Source of the DNA: Gigantopelta aegis | Taxonomy: Eukaryota; Mollusca; Gastropoda; Neomphalida; Peltospiridae | Length of the DNA: 64,000 bases | NCBI RefSeq assembly: GCF_016097555.1 | Contig: NC_054702.1 | Coordinates: 91,663,798-91,727,797, forward strand | Reading direction: 5' to 3' | Shown: piece by piece, positions 34,200 through 47,300 of the stretch | Layout of the letters: the number at the start of each line of letters is the position of its first letter | Numbering within the stretch: the stretch's first letter is position 1 | Translations under genes and position numbers: made by a program | The notes under the pieces: generated by a model | Databases searched by the model: none | Told to the model about the DNA's origin: nothing | Seen by the model: only the letters and a program-made list of their open reading frames with translations

Positions 34200-35780
34200 T
34201 CATTAGAACATTTTTCATCCAGGTGTAACAGCACATAAATGTGACATTAAAATGTGAGGCTCTCTGCAGTTTTACCAGAATTTCAAATTCAAAAATAGTA
34301 CCCCAGTACTAAGTGCAAGCAGTTTATATTTATTACTTTCTCACACAAATATTAAATGCATAAACTTGAATTTTTTAAAAGTGCATTTTTATGCAGTGAT
34401 TTTTTAAATACTGAATTTAAATATTATTTAAACAATTAAATAATAATTAAGACATATTATGTGGTGAACCATCATTGTAAAATGAGTTTGTTTTATTCCC
34501 TAAGTTGTTAAACATTTGTCAAGCTCACAAGGTAATGTGTGTTTTTTATTATTAGATTGTGGAAGTGCAAAACAATACAAAAAACTTCACTTTCAGTTAC
34601 AATGAATGTTTCAAGAAATTGCTTTCGTCTGTTTAACCAAACATTAATAAATTCAGAAATATTCACAAAATTTTTAATAACGTGATTTATCCTACAACTT
34701 ACCCATAACATCTGTCATAAACCCATTTGATATTTACCATTATTAACCCGGTTAATAATGTTTTGAGGTCAATGGGTCATTTGTTTACAGCCAACAAGAT
34801 TTGTATTCCCAAGTGTAACGTTTTGATGAGATTTAGTTGAAGTGTGTGACATCATATTGTTGGTGAGGCTACTTCAGAACTTTGATTTACTAAATATCGA
34901 ATAAAAATGTTATTTTAGGATAAATAGAATTTGCTACTCATGACTTTTAATATGTAAAATATCAAAATATCCTGGCAGAGCCTCGACAAATACTGATTAA
35001 CATAGACTCGGTTGTGACGAATCCTCTATATAGGAATACCGGTAATCATATTTACAACACATTAATTTGAACCTTATTATTACAAAAAATACATACAATA
35101 AACGTGTTCTGATCAAAGGAATGAAGACTGATAACCTATCAGCACTATGTCTTGTCTAAAAGATAAATGTTAATGAACCAGTAATAAATTACAAAATAAA
35201 AATCTTCATTTGACATTATTAATGAAAAATTGTCAGCATAAATAAATGAACCTAATGACTAATAATTATTAGTGTGGCATGTTAATCCAACTACCAGATA
35301 ACACCTCATCTCCATGTGTTTATTTCAATATGGAGGTTTTTAAAACTCCTTTTAATAACTAGAGAAAAATATAGAAACATGCAGATTGGGGATGTTCTGT
35401 ACACACACATTTATAACACCAAAAGATAACATGACTAACAACTATTAACCAATATAAAACTAGTTTAGCTCACTATATATACTTATCAGAATGATACATA
35501 CATATATATATAAATATCCTGGAACATGACTGAGACAGAAAAAAGACTTGTTTGTTTTGAAAACACACCATATCGTACTACTGTTGATGGATTTTATTAG
35601 TGACTGAATATGTACAGATGGATCTATGGAAGGAATGGACAAGTCTAAAGCTATTTTGTTCTCTTCATAATTAAGTCATTTGGATGTAGAAACATACCAC
35701 TTATGTGGCATGTGGCATGGTATGTTGCCGAGAACATGCATATCAATTGGGAAAAAGTACAAAATGAATTACTACTTGTA
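34200..35780. other. AT-rich intergenic DNA, one short palindrome
   Basis: No exon recognised. CATTATTAACC at 34738 is followed after one base by its exact reverse complement, ending at 34760. Nothing else stood out. Confidence 0.55.
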
Positions 35781-35804
35781 TTTATACTGAATAGGACAAC
35801 AATA

Positions 35805-36941
35805 CAGTGCTCTACAATGCAAGTAAAATACTCTCCATGGTGACTAAAAACATTCCCTGGTGTCTAAAATATAAAATCACATTCGCCAGTTGGCGACTGT
35901 CCAATGTTACTTTAATCTGTAAACAAAACTGGACATCAGAAAACAGTGGACCAGTAGCAATGCATCTTCCACAAAACATGTTTTCTATCGGTAGTTTGTT
36001 GGAAAAATAAGTTTAAGACAAGTTAATCGGACTATAAACAACGGTGACGTTAAGGGAGGTAATACTTCGTTATGATGTTATCTCCCTTAACTTGAATTTC
36101 AAGCGTTTGGAAATAATTCGGCCCCAGTTCAGTTTTGGACCAAGTCGGTCCTCTCCCATTTAGAGCCAGGTTTTATTTATGTATTAAAATGAGATTGTTG
36201 ATTCACTGTGTGTCTTTACTTATCTGTTTCAAACTCAAACGTTAATTATTTTAAATGTCGACTTATATATGTGCTATGCTGGGCTCCATGTCATGCTTAT
36301 CGTGATAATGGGTCCCCCCACAATAACGACACATCCAGTCATGAATGTTGTTTTAATCACGTTGGAAGTCGTGTTCACCAGTGGTGGATGAAAACATGTT
36401 TATATTTTCATGACGCGACTTTAGATGGCTTTAAAGACACAACTATTTACAAAACAGTATTTACAGATTTGCAAGGCAGTATTTGACGAAAATAAATATT
36501 ATTTAAACCAAAAGTAAGGTAGCCGATTGGTAACTACTAGTAACATGTTGAAGCCTGGTAATTATTATCACAATGCTTTTATTTAACTTTTAATGAGTAC
36601 TACAATTTAAATGCATATCTTAGCAGTGCCATTAAAATAGTAATTCGCTTAATTTCGTTTAATAAAATTATTGGGTACAGAATTTGATAATGATAGTTAA
36701 TAGTTCTTCACTGTTTTAGTGGAACCGGACACAAACAGTAACTTGTAATTAGTATTTAACTAGGAATTACCCCTTCACAAGTTCATTCAAATGTGGTACT
36801 AATAACAATTGCGGCATTAGTAATGTGCCGTAAAATGGCAGATGAATCGATTTAATTACAAGAATATATTAGCTGGCGACTAAAATATTATACTATACTG
36901 GCCAGGGAAGAGTAAATTTGAACTGGCTTTGTAGAGCACTG
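35805..36941. mobile_element. hAT-like element, decayed
   Basis: The ends CAGTGCTCTACAA and, in reverse complement, CAGTGCTCTACAAAGCC are inverted repeats with the CAGTG start typical of hAT. Internal GCGACT blocks near both ends (GTTGGCGACTGTCC, GCTGGCGACTAAAA) extend the symmetry. The 17-bp CTGAATAGGACAACAAT occurs on both sides (35787-35803; 36949-36965), and CAATA abuts both ends. A clean 8-bp duplication is not visible. The 92-codon open frame at 36208-36486 is not recognisably transposase. Confidence 0.55.
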
Positions 36942-37105
36942 CAATATCCTGAATAGGACAACAATTTGGGAACAGTCAGACATTGTCACCTGTCATACAC
37001 ACTCTTCCCCCCCCCCCCCTTTTTTTTCTTCAAAAAAGCTTTGATTACTTAAGGTTACTTGGACAAGACACTAAACTACTGGCCCTTTTTAAACAATGGA
37101 ATTAA

Positions 37106-37477
37106 AGGGACAGACCCTAGTTTTTAAAACACTACGGCATAATTTCCATCTAGACTAGTTTTAGCCCGTAAAAATGGACACCAAGTTTGGTTAATTTACA
37201 AACCTGTAACAAATATGGATACAACAGAGTGTAACAAGAGTCTGTGATGTTGAAATACCCTTAAAAATAAATTAAAACGCGACTCCATAACGAGTTTAAA
37301 AATATGAAAAAATGCATTTTGTGGTATTAGAAACACCAGGATAACCAGAAACAATTCGGTTGTATGGAAATGGATAATCTAAACAATAAAATATAAGTAA
37401 TGTTGGATTTCAGTGATCATAAACAGCTCTAATAGTGAAAAATATGCCTTAGTGTTTAAAAACTTGGGTATGTCCCT
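37106..37477. mobile_element. TTAA-flanked MITE
   Basis: The ends AGGGACAGACCCTAGTTTTT and (reverse complement) AGGGACATACCCAAGTTTTT form 40-50-bp inverted repeats. TTAA flanks both sides (37102-37105; 37478-37481), as in piggyBac or Kolobok types. It is non-coding. Confidence 0.75.
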
Positions 37478-37481
37478 TTAA

Positions 37482-38314
37482 GTATCAATACCATAAACTG
37501 ATAATAAACATGTGATAAAAAAAAGAAATAATTTGTGATGTAACATTCAGGCAAGGTTCAACAAATCTACCAGCCTTCAGCCTGGGCTAGTGAATGTTTT
37601 GTTTGAGCTAGTATTACTAATAATACATACATGTAGAAAACTAGCTAAAACTTCTTTGAGGGCTAGTAACTTTCAAACATTTGTCAAACACTGATTCAAG
37701 ATTAATCTAATTTAAAAAAAAAATAATAATAACAAAATTAAATTAAATTTAAATATATAAAAATAATCATTTAATATTTAAATTTTAAACATGGGTTGAG
37801 ATGAACATTTATAATTTCAGCTGTAAATCAAGTTTCATTGATCTAAGACTTATCAACTTATAGTTTGTGAGAAATGAACAAAAATTTGAAAACTTAACAG
37901 TAGAGCTAAATGCAAATTTGACATGTTGTTATGAGAAAAACAATACCCATATTTCACCTTCTGACTCTGTCAAAGTGAGACAAAACATAAAAATTGATGC
38001 CAAAAGATAAACAGAAAAAAAGAAAGAAACATGAACATTTTGGAACAGTGAAATATGTATCTTTAGTACACTCTCTCCATCCATACATAAAAAAAAAAGC
38101 CTAGTAAAATTTAAAAGCACAAAAATAGAGCTCTTTTTTTTCCATGTAACTGGTGGCCAGGAGAATGTTGTGAAATCTTTGAGATCTTGTCCAACTGAAC
38201 CAATTAACTATTTGATAACATGGAAGTGCCATACTGCAAGTATCTAAAATCATAACCAGAAAATGGCAAGCTTTAGCACTAAACACCTGCAATAGAAACA
38301 GTACACATTGGGAA
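37482..38314. other. 3' flank of the CENP-F-like gene
   Basis: AT-rich. A stretch with repeated GGGCTAGT/ACTAGC motifs (37560-37680) resembles pieces at 49860-50160 and 53790-53860. A minus-strand ATTAAA at 37770-37775 is a weak polyadenylation candidate. No exon recognised. Confidence 0.45.
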
Positions 38315-41300
38315 CTACTGCACATTGCACTCCTGTTCACCATCTTCTGTTGGCTTGTCAAGTTTCTGAACGGGACGTTTCAAATGTTTCAGTTCAGGTG
38401 ACTTGTTTAGACTAAGACACCTCTGTGCTGTTCCAGCTTTTTTGTCCTTTTCAGTCTTCACAGGTTTCTTCTGAGGACTATTAGAAATGTCCTTGCCAAA
38501 TGCACTTCTAAGGGTCCTTTTGGGGCTTGTGGGTGCTGGAATATATTTAATACAGACACTTGTTATTACATGTACATTCAAAACACATAGGGCTCAATTT
38601 ACGAAGCCTGTTTATCTTAAACGCAGGTTTTGAAGCATTGTAAATGTATGTAGTTACACACGTATAAGACATCAGCAGGCTTTGTAAATTTGGTCTATCA
38701 AGTTTTAAACCATATATTAATTATTGATATATTTTTAAATATGTCGTCAACATAAAAATTTAGACAAATGATTCTTTACATGTTTTATTGTGTCAACTGG
38801 ATTTGAATTCTGAAGGCAAGAAAACATGAAAGCATAAATGGTTCTTGTAAGTATTTTCTCAGAATCTGATGACTTATGTAGACAGGTACTTATAAATAAA
38901 CAATACAAGAAAGCAGTTGTAAAACATGACAACTGCTGTAAACACACTCAAGCAGTTGTTAGTTAAAAGCAGGAAACAAACACTGAAAAACTGACCACCA
39001 TTAATAAACCTAATTAGGAAAAATCTTGAGGCAACACACATGCACAACTTGTTAATTGTTATATAACAGAGCAAGCTATGCAGTTATATGACACTGCATA
39101 ACAACAAAAATGAAGGGAAGAAATGTTTTATTTTATAAATAACAACACATTGAACATATGTGGATTTGTACTTTGTTAAAGATCACATAGATAATGAGTG
39201 AAAACCCAATGCCCCTACTCCATAGGTACTCTTTGGTTAGCAGCAAGGGGTCTTTTATATGCACCATCCAAGAGTACCATGCCTTTTGTTGCACTTATTG
39301 TGGAGCAGTGGCTGGAACCAGATATAGTCCACTGGGCCCACATATCAGGTAATGGCTTTACCACTGGGCTTCAATCCTGCTACTTGTATATAAATAATAT
39401 ATATAAGGATTGTTTTGAATTGTGGGTAATAAGTCACAGGGTTTCTGGGAGAGGCCCCCCATATCTCCTGTTGACTGTGGTTGCATTCAATTCCATATCA
39501 CCATACACAAAATTTTGTTTCTGGCAGAAACACTGAGGCAGATCCACTAAAAAAAATTTATTTTGTTATTGTCAAGCCTTATGGGACCTCAGAGAAATAT
39601 TCTTCTGACATCTATTGTTAACAAATAAGAAGTTAAAAAATTATATTAAAAAACAACAACAAATTTTCTGAAAACATTCTGTTAAGTATAAATTTAAGAA
39701 CAGTATCAAACAAACCAAAGTTGTGAATACAAACCCTGAACAGTTATATCACCAACTACAGACTGTGTATATGTAGTTTTGGGCTTTTTATTTGTTTCAG
39801 CTTGTCTTTCAAAAAATTCTATTTGTTTCTTAGTTCCACCTGAAACAAACATATGTTTATCTGAGAAACAAAACTTGTGATTCCCAGATATATAATCTTT
39901 TTTTTTAAAAGAAACAATTCCTTAACTTTTCAAATCCTAACTGTCTTTTACTCAATGCCTGTCTAGTGATATCAAAGAGAAAATGGACTACAGCTCCATC
40001 ATGTAAAATTTGAACCCATCTACCTTTCTATGGAAAACACTAGTATATTGATTTGATGACATAAAGCAAACATGAATCGGACTACAAATGTCCAGAGCAG
40101 TGTAGTCCAAAGTCTATGAGAAAAATGTCCTTGGAATTTGTATTCTAGTTGCTCTAACACCCTTGGAGCATGTTTGTTGCCGTGATGACTGCATTTCTAC
40201 ATTTAAGTACCTGTATCATTTTAGACAGAGCTGATATTTTATTTTTGACTTTACTTCCAGTATAATTATTTAACTTAACACATTAGCTAGTCCTAAATTA
40301 ATAATCCATTTTTAAGTTCATGCTCAGGCAAAATTCAAGTTTTTGGACAAATATTAATATTACAACTAGTTTGATACAGCATTCTTGTTCCACTGGTCGT
40401 TTGTGGTGCATGTAGTACAAGTAAACATTAACACAGAGCAGTAGGGTTACTTCTCACCCATTCCAATCCTACTGGCAGATATATTTTCTGGATTCTAGTA
40501 ACCCTGTGCACACCATTTTTTAATCACAAGTCATAAAATATTTTTACTGCTTGAGATAGTTTTTTTAAGACTATATTCAGCACTATTTTATGGGATGCCA
40601 ATATGCTTTTAAATTTAATATTTGTAATAACACAACCAGGTTATAGTAAAACGTTTACAAGGACCATGGTAAAAACAAACTACTGGATATATAACTAAGT
40701 CCTACTTTTGTTTTTCATGTAATAAGTTTTAATGCATATATTAAACACTGTGAAACCACTTAACCCATACACATGAAATTATTAAGTAAAGCATAATGTT
40801 AAAGCATCTTCTTACCAAATGTTAATAAAGTTAAAATATTGTGCAATGGCTTCTTGTTAGTAATTTTTATAAAGGCAGCAGAAAAGCAATTCCTTAATAT
40901 GCCGGAGTTATTTGATTCATTTCACCATCTATTTTACCACACTTATTTTTTATACTAGTTTGACAATATATTAAATATATAGTTTGCCAGTTAAAATTTC
41001 CTTGTAAGAACATAAACCAAATTTCTGTGACTGCTCTCCTTCAGATGCAGGTGGATAATGATATATTAAACAAATCTTTGTTGTTATTTGAAAGGAAAAC
41101 TTACCTCTAGAGTTTACTGGAACTGGTTGTTCAGAATGTTTTCTTTTTCCCACTTGAGTTTGTTCTTCTTTTGGTTTAGTTACCTAAAATAATAATTAAA
41201 AATAATTTAACATTCAAAATAATACATACAGCCAATTTTGTAAAGGACAAATAAAATGTAATTACCAGTGTTATGTTTTGGGGGTTTTCAAGATTTTATT

Positions 41301-44300
41301 TCTTGAATTTAGTGATTTTGACATGTCAGTTTTAAAAAGTTGAGCAGATGTGTAGTTGTTTATGAGCTGTAAAGATGTATTAAATATTTAAATGTTTGAT
41401 TTTGAACAATGGCAAACATGTAAGTTATGATGCTACAGTTCTTCTCATTATCAAAGATACCAATCTATCAAGCAGATATTTATTATACTAGGTAGTAAGA
41501 ATTTCACAAACCTAATGTTTCAGTAGAAACCATATCTTCAAAACAATTAACTGTTTCTACAAGCTTAGGGAAAACTATTTTGTTTACTTTTTTATGATTG
41601 ATAAATAAAAAACAATCATTAGAGAGAAAAATTTGTTAGTAACGCAATAATAGTACCCATCAGTTATTAAGAAAAAATCCCAATAAAATACAGAACGTGA
41701 ACAAAGATGACTTCTTTTTCAAAGAAAATTTAAACAACTGACCTGTACTGACTCTGCTGACCTAGGTTCACTGGTCCTTGTATTGTTGGCAACTGGAGCA
41801 GACTTTTTACTGTTGGCAACTGGAGCAGACTTTTTACTGTTGGCCAGCAGAGCAGCCCGTGTTTTGTGTTGAGTCCTGGCAAGATTCTCTTCCAGAACAC
41901 TCTTCAGTTTTACCTCCAGTTCTTTACAGTGATTTCTTGAAGCAGTCATTTCAGTCTCTAGTTCTTTCAACTGTTTTTTTAACTTCATGATTTCTTTTTC
42001 AAGTTCTTTACACTGCTTTGCTAAAACTACTTTTTCATTTTCTGCTTTCACTTTGGCATCCTCTGCAATATCACATTTTCTCTCTGCTTCAGCCAGTTGC
42101 TTCTGTACCTTTTGTACGTTGACTGCTTTGGTTTCAAGTTCACTTTTTAAACCTTCAATTTCTTCAATCAGTGAACGTTTGCTTTTTTCAAGGTTTGCTT
42201 TTTGGTCCTCAAGTGTCAAGAACTGGCTAAGCAATTCTCGCTTCTCATTTTCTTGTCTTTTAAATTTATCTTTAACCTGTTCATTTTCAGTTCTTAGTGT
42301 TACTGCTTTTGTTTGAAGACTTGCCAGTTGTTCTCGTAATCTGTCCACCGAGGACTTTTTAGCTGCCAAGTCTTTTTCCAACTCACTGTACTTATTTTTA
42401 AGCATCTTGTTTTCTTCGTTTAACTTTGCTTCACTCTGTGAATCATTCTTCAATTTCAGTTCTTGTTCTTGTTTTTCTGCACTCAAAGAATCAAGACAGT
42501 AATTCAAGTTTGTATTTTCAGTTTGCAGTTTTTCCACCAAAGTCTTGTGTTCATTCTCTTGCACAGCATTTCTCTCAGTAACAGTTTGTAACTCTTTTTG
42601 CAAACTAGCAATCCTTTTGGTTGATTCTTCAACATCTTTCTGTAAAGCTTCCACACTTGATGACAGGTTATTTTTTTCACCTTCTAATGATGACACTTCC
42701 ATTTCCAATGATTCAATCATATCTTTGAATGTTTCAACATCTGTCTCAGCACCGTTTTTGGCCTTCTCAAAAGTGTCCAGTTGAATTTTCAGTTCTGAAA
42801 TGTCTTTTTCGTGAGTTTTTATCTTATCTCGATAAGATCCAGCATCAGCCTGAGCTGATTTAAGCAAGTTCTTGACTTCCTTTAGCTTCTTGCTATGCTT
42901 TTTGCATTGCTCATCTTGACTTTCTATTGTTTTTTGAAGATACAAGCAAGTATCTTTCACCTCTTTTATCTCCTGATTACTGGACGACATAGTGCACTTC
43001 AACTCATCATTCTGTAGTTTGGCTTCCTCCAACAGTTTATCAAGATTGGAATTTTCAAGTTTAACATTTTCCAGTTCTTTTTTCAGGTTTGCAAGATCAC
43101 CTTTGTTTTCTGTCAACTCACTCTTAAGCTGAGTACAGTGATCCTGTAATTCCAAAAATGAAGTTATTTCATTATTCAGTTTTATTTCATAATCTGATAT
43201 ATTTTGTGTTTTCTCAATTTCTAATGTTTCACATTTGATGGTGGCTTCCTTTAACTGACTTCCCAGTGTCTGGACATTTTGTTCCATTTGTTTCTTTTCC
43301 CATTCAGTGGAATCTGACTGTGATTTTTGTTCTTCTAGAGCAGATATTAAGGCATAATTTTCATGCTCCAGACTTGTTACTCTATTTTCAAAATCATCAT
43401 GTTTCCTTTTCAAGTCATCTACCTGTTTATCTTTGTCAGCGATTTCTAGCCTCAACTCTTTAACTGCACTGGTAAGGTTTTGTTTTTCATCCAGAAGTTC
43501 ATCTGTTTTTGCAGTTTTTTCTTTCAAATCATTTTGTAATTCATCTACTGTTGTATTTGCCATAGCCAGTCTATTAAACATGTCTGCCTTCTCTTCCTCA
43601 AGATCACGTAATCTGTCCTGAACGGTTTTACAGTCCTCTGTGACTTGATCAACTTGTGACTGAACTATTTGGGAAAATGTCTGAGTAGACTCCAATTCTG
43701 ACTGAGTACCAAGTAACTGCTCTTGAAGAACAGAATGACTAGACTGAAGATTTGTGATGGTCTTTTCAAGATTTTCAATAAGAATTTGTTTGTTACGTGT
43801 TTCATCAACTGCATTTTGTAGTTCATCTTTCAGTTTCTCTTTCTCAACGTTACTGCTTTCAAGATCTGTTTCAAGACATGCAATTTGTTCTTCCTTTTCA
43901 TCAACTATTCTTTGAACATGTTTTTGGTTTTCTTTCATTTGAGCAATTCCCTGATTTTTATTTGCAATAAGTTCCTTTAGTTCATCTAGCTGTCCACTGA
44001 GCTCTACTATTTTCTCCTCTTGCTTTTCCAATGAAGTTTGTAAGTCATTATTAACTTGTTTCAGTCTATTGTCAGAATCATTATGCTCACAAGAAAGAAT
44101 ACCAAGTTCAACCTCCTGTGCAGAAAGTTTGCTTTTCTTTTCCTGAATGTCCACTTTTAACAACTCTATTTCTGATTTCGCTTCTTGCAACTGCTCCAAG
44201 AGCTCATCTGAAGATTGTTTGGCATCTTCTAATAATCTATAGTTGCTTTCATGCTCGTTTTTTCAAGGACAAAATTTCAGATTCACTCAATCTGAGACTT

Positions 44301-47300
44301 TCTTCTGCCTCAAGTCTCGCTGCTTCTGCCTGTTCAAACTTGATTGTTATGTCCACTTTTTCTTCTTCCAAAATCTGTTCCTTTACTTTTAAAGCAGCAA
44401 TCTCATCATCATTGTTTTTAACAGACACCGATATTTTCTCAGACAGTGTCTTCATCTGCTGTGACTGTTCATCTATTCGTTGTATACTTTCTATTAGTTG
44501 CTGCTTTTCTGCATTCATTTGTGTGATCTCCTGCTCCAAATGAGCGACAGTTGCTTGTAGATTTTTAATTTCATCATCCTTCATCTTCATTTCCTCTTTC
44601 ATCTCACATAAACATTGTTTTTGTGACTCATGTTTATCCTCTGCCAATATTAATTCCTGTTTATGTTCCCTGACCGCATTTTCCAATTCACCTTCAAGAC
44701 GACTCTGCAAAGATTCAAGATCAGCCAATTGGTCTTTTAACTGCTTATTCTCTGCTCTCAAACAATTCAATTGGTATGAGGTATCTGCCGCTACACTTGA
44801 AGTTTCTTCTACTTTGGCTACCACCAACTCCTTATCCTTTGCAACAGACTTAATTTGCTCTTTAAGGTTTACCACAGTTTCTCTCAGTCCATCACTAGCT
44901 ATGGACATGTTCTTAAATTTTTGCTCTGATTCTGTTAACTGCTGCTTCAAATGTTCTCTCTCATCCAAAGATAATACTGTTGCGGTCTGATGTTCTTGTA
45001 GGCAGTGGGCATACTCATCTTGTATCTGGTCATGAGCATTTTCAATACTATCAAGTTTCTGTTTCAGTGTTTCTATTTCCAAAGACAATGTCTTAGCTTC
45101 TTCAACCTTGTTTGCAAATTCAGAACTCAGGTGACCTATTTTGTCTTCCTGATTTACTGATGATGTCTGTGCATTTTCAAGTTCAGCTTGTAGTTCTTCT
45201 AACCTGACCTCCAAAGATGTCTTTGTTGAAGATACATCTTTGATATCATTTTTTATTACTTCCATCTGTCTCTTCAGCTGTTCATTTTCTTCTTCTTTCT
45301 CCTCAAACTTAACACCAATATCTGTGAGTTGTTGTTTTAGCCATACCGTCTCTTCAACAAGGGATTCCATCTGTGTTTGCTTAACTGTCAAGTCCGATTC
45401 ATTCTCATCAACTTTAGATGAAAAACACACTTTCTCACTCTCTGTTTTAGCAAGTTGTGTTTTAAGCTTTTCACACTGAACATTTAGTTCTTCAACCTGA
45501 TCCTGCATGGCTCTCTGCATCTCACCAGCATCATTATCAAGTTTCTGCTTGATGACTTTCAGATTATTCAATTCTGATTCCAGAGATCTCAGTAGGTTCT
45601 CTTTATCCTCAAGGTTTGTTTTATTAACTGTGAGTTCTTCTGTCAAACACAGATTCTCCTGTTGTAACTGGTCATTGATCAATGTTAATTCATTAAGTTC
45701 TTGTCGCAATTTCCCTTCCATGGATTCCATTTCTGCCATTTTCATATTATAAGAATCCTGTAGCATCCGGTGTTTATCCTTCAATGCAATCAACTTGGCC
45801 TCCAAAGAACTATATTGATCAACACCCTGAGAAAGCTTCAACTCAACTTCTTGCTCTTTTGCTATCAACTGTTGGCTTAGAAGCTCTATTTCTTCATTTT
45901 TTCTAGTCACTAAAGTACTTGCTGTAGAGTTTTCATTTTTCAAAGACATGATCTTATCCTGATTCTCACTATCTTTAGACATAAGCTGATCAGCCATATC
46001 TCTTTCTAGCTCTTGCCTCTTGTCCTCACTGTTTTGAAGACTAACTTCAAGTGATGAGATTTTTTCTTCCAGTTTTGACTGTTCTTCTTTCTGCCACCTA
46101 GAGCTATCATCCATCTTTGTTTTCAAGTAATTCTGGACATTTGCCTCCTCCAGAGCATTCTGTTCAAGTTCGGATAATTTGCTTTCCTTGTCACAAAGTT
46201 CAACTTTCAGATTTTCTATTGCAGTTTCCAGCTCCCTGATATTTTCCTTCCAAGTTTCACTCCGTGTTTCATACTGTGCACAAGTCCTATCAAGTTCTTC
46301 TTGGATGTTAACACTTTTCAATATTGCTTCTTCTGTTTCTGCCTTCTGATTAACTAGTTCTTGGGTTAGGGCTATTGTTTTTTGTACAGCTTCCTCATAC
46401 TGAGATTTCAACATAGAACTCATATTTTCAAGTTTCCTCATTTTAGCATTCAAATGTTCTTCCTTGGAAGTGAAATCTTTATCAGTGTCCTCTTTCTCCA
46501 ACTGCAAAAGCTTCATCTCATTTTGAAAATCCATAAAAGATGCTTGAACCACAGAAAGGTCATCTTCCAATTTCTTGACTTGTTTTTGAATATCAAATTT
46601 CTCATCTTCAAGCTGTTTGTTATTCAGTCTGGATTCTTCAAGTTTCTTTTCAAAAACATCTTGCTTGTAAATTAACTTGATGTTCAGGTCTTCAACTTCT
46701 TTGTTTGTGTCTGCCAGTAGTGATGAATATGTACTCTCCAAGGAACTAACCTTTTCTTGCAAAACGTTGTTCAGTTCAGTCTGATTAACAAGAGATTGCT
46801 TTTGCTGCTCAAACTGTTCTTGTAGACTATCCAATTCCTCAGAAAGTTTATAGCATTTTTCTTCAAGATTTTTAATGATTTTATCTTTTTCTTCAAGTAA
46901 TGTCTTCAACTTCATTATAGCATCTTCTTGCTCAGCAAAACAGTTATCCAACTGCTCAGTTTTCATAACAAGTTCAGCATTGTTATCTAATGCAGATGTC
47001 AACTTGATGTTCAAAGTTTCGAGCTGTTCATTTGAATCTGCTAATGAAGATGAAGACTGGCTCTCTAATGAATCCAATTTTTCTTGCAAAACTTGGTTTA
47101 TTTCAGTCAAATTTAAGACAGTCTGCTTTTCCTGGTGAAGCTGTCCTTGTACGTCATCCAGTTCTTCAGCAAGTTTACCACATTTTGCTTCCAGCTCTTG
47201 ACTATTTTCATTTTTTCCTTCCAGTACACTTTTCAACTTTGCTATACTTTCATTCTGCTCAGCAATGCAATTATCCAACTGCTCAGCTTTCTTAACAAGT

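Noticed and set aside
36208-36486. 92-codon frame as hAT transposase
   Set aside because: Cys/His-rich, but no hAT motif or dimerisation region could be recognised.
44240-44275. Programmed -1 frameshift at the A6-C heptamer
   Set aside because: The heptamer is out of the phase needed for -1 slippage and the required change is +1; a one-base assembly indel is simpler.
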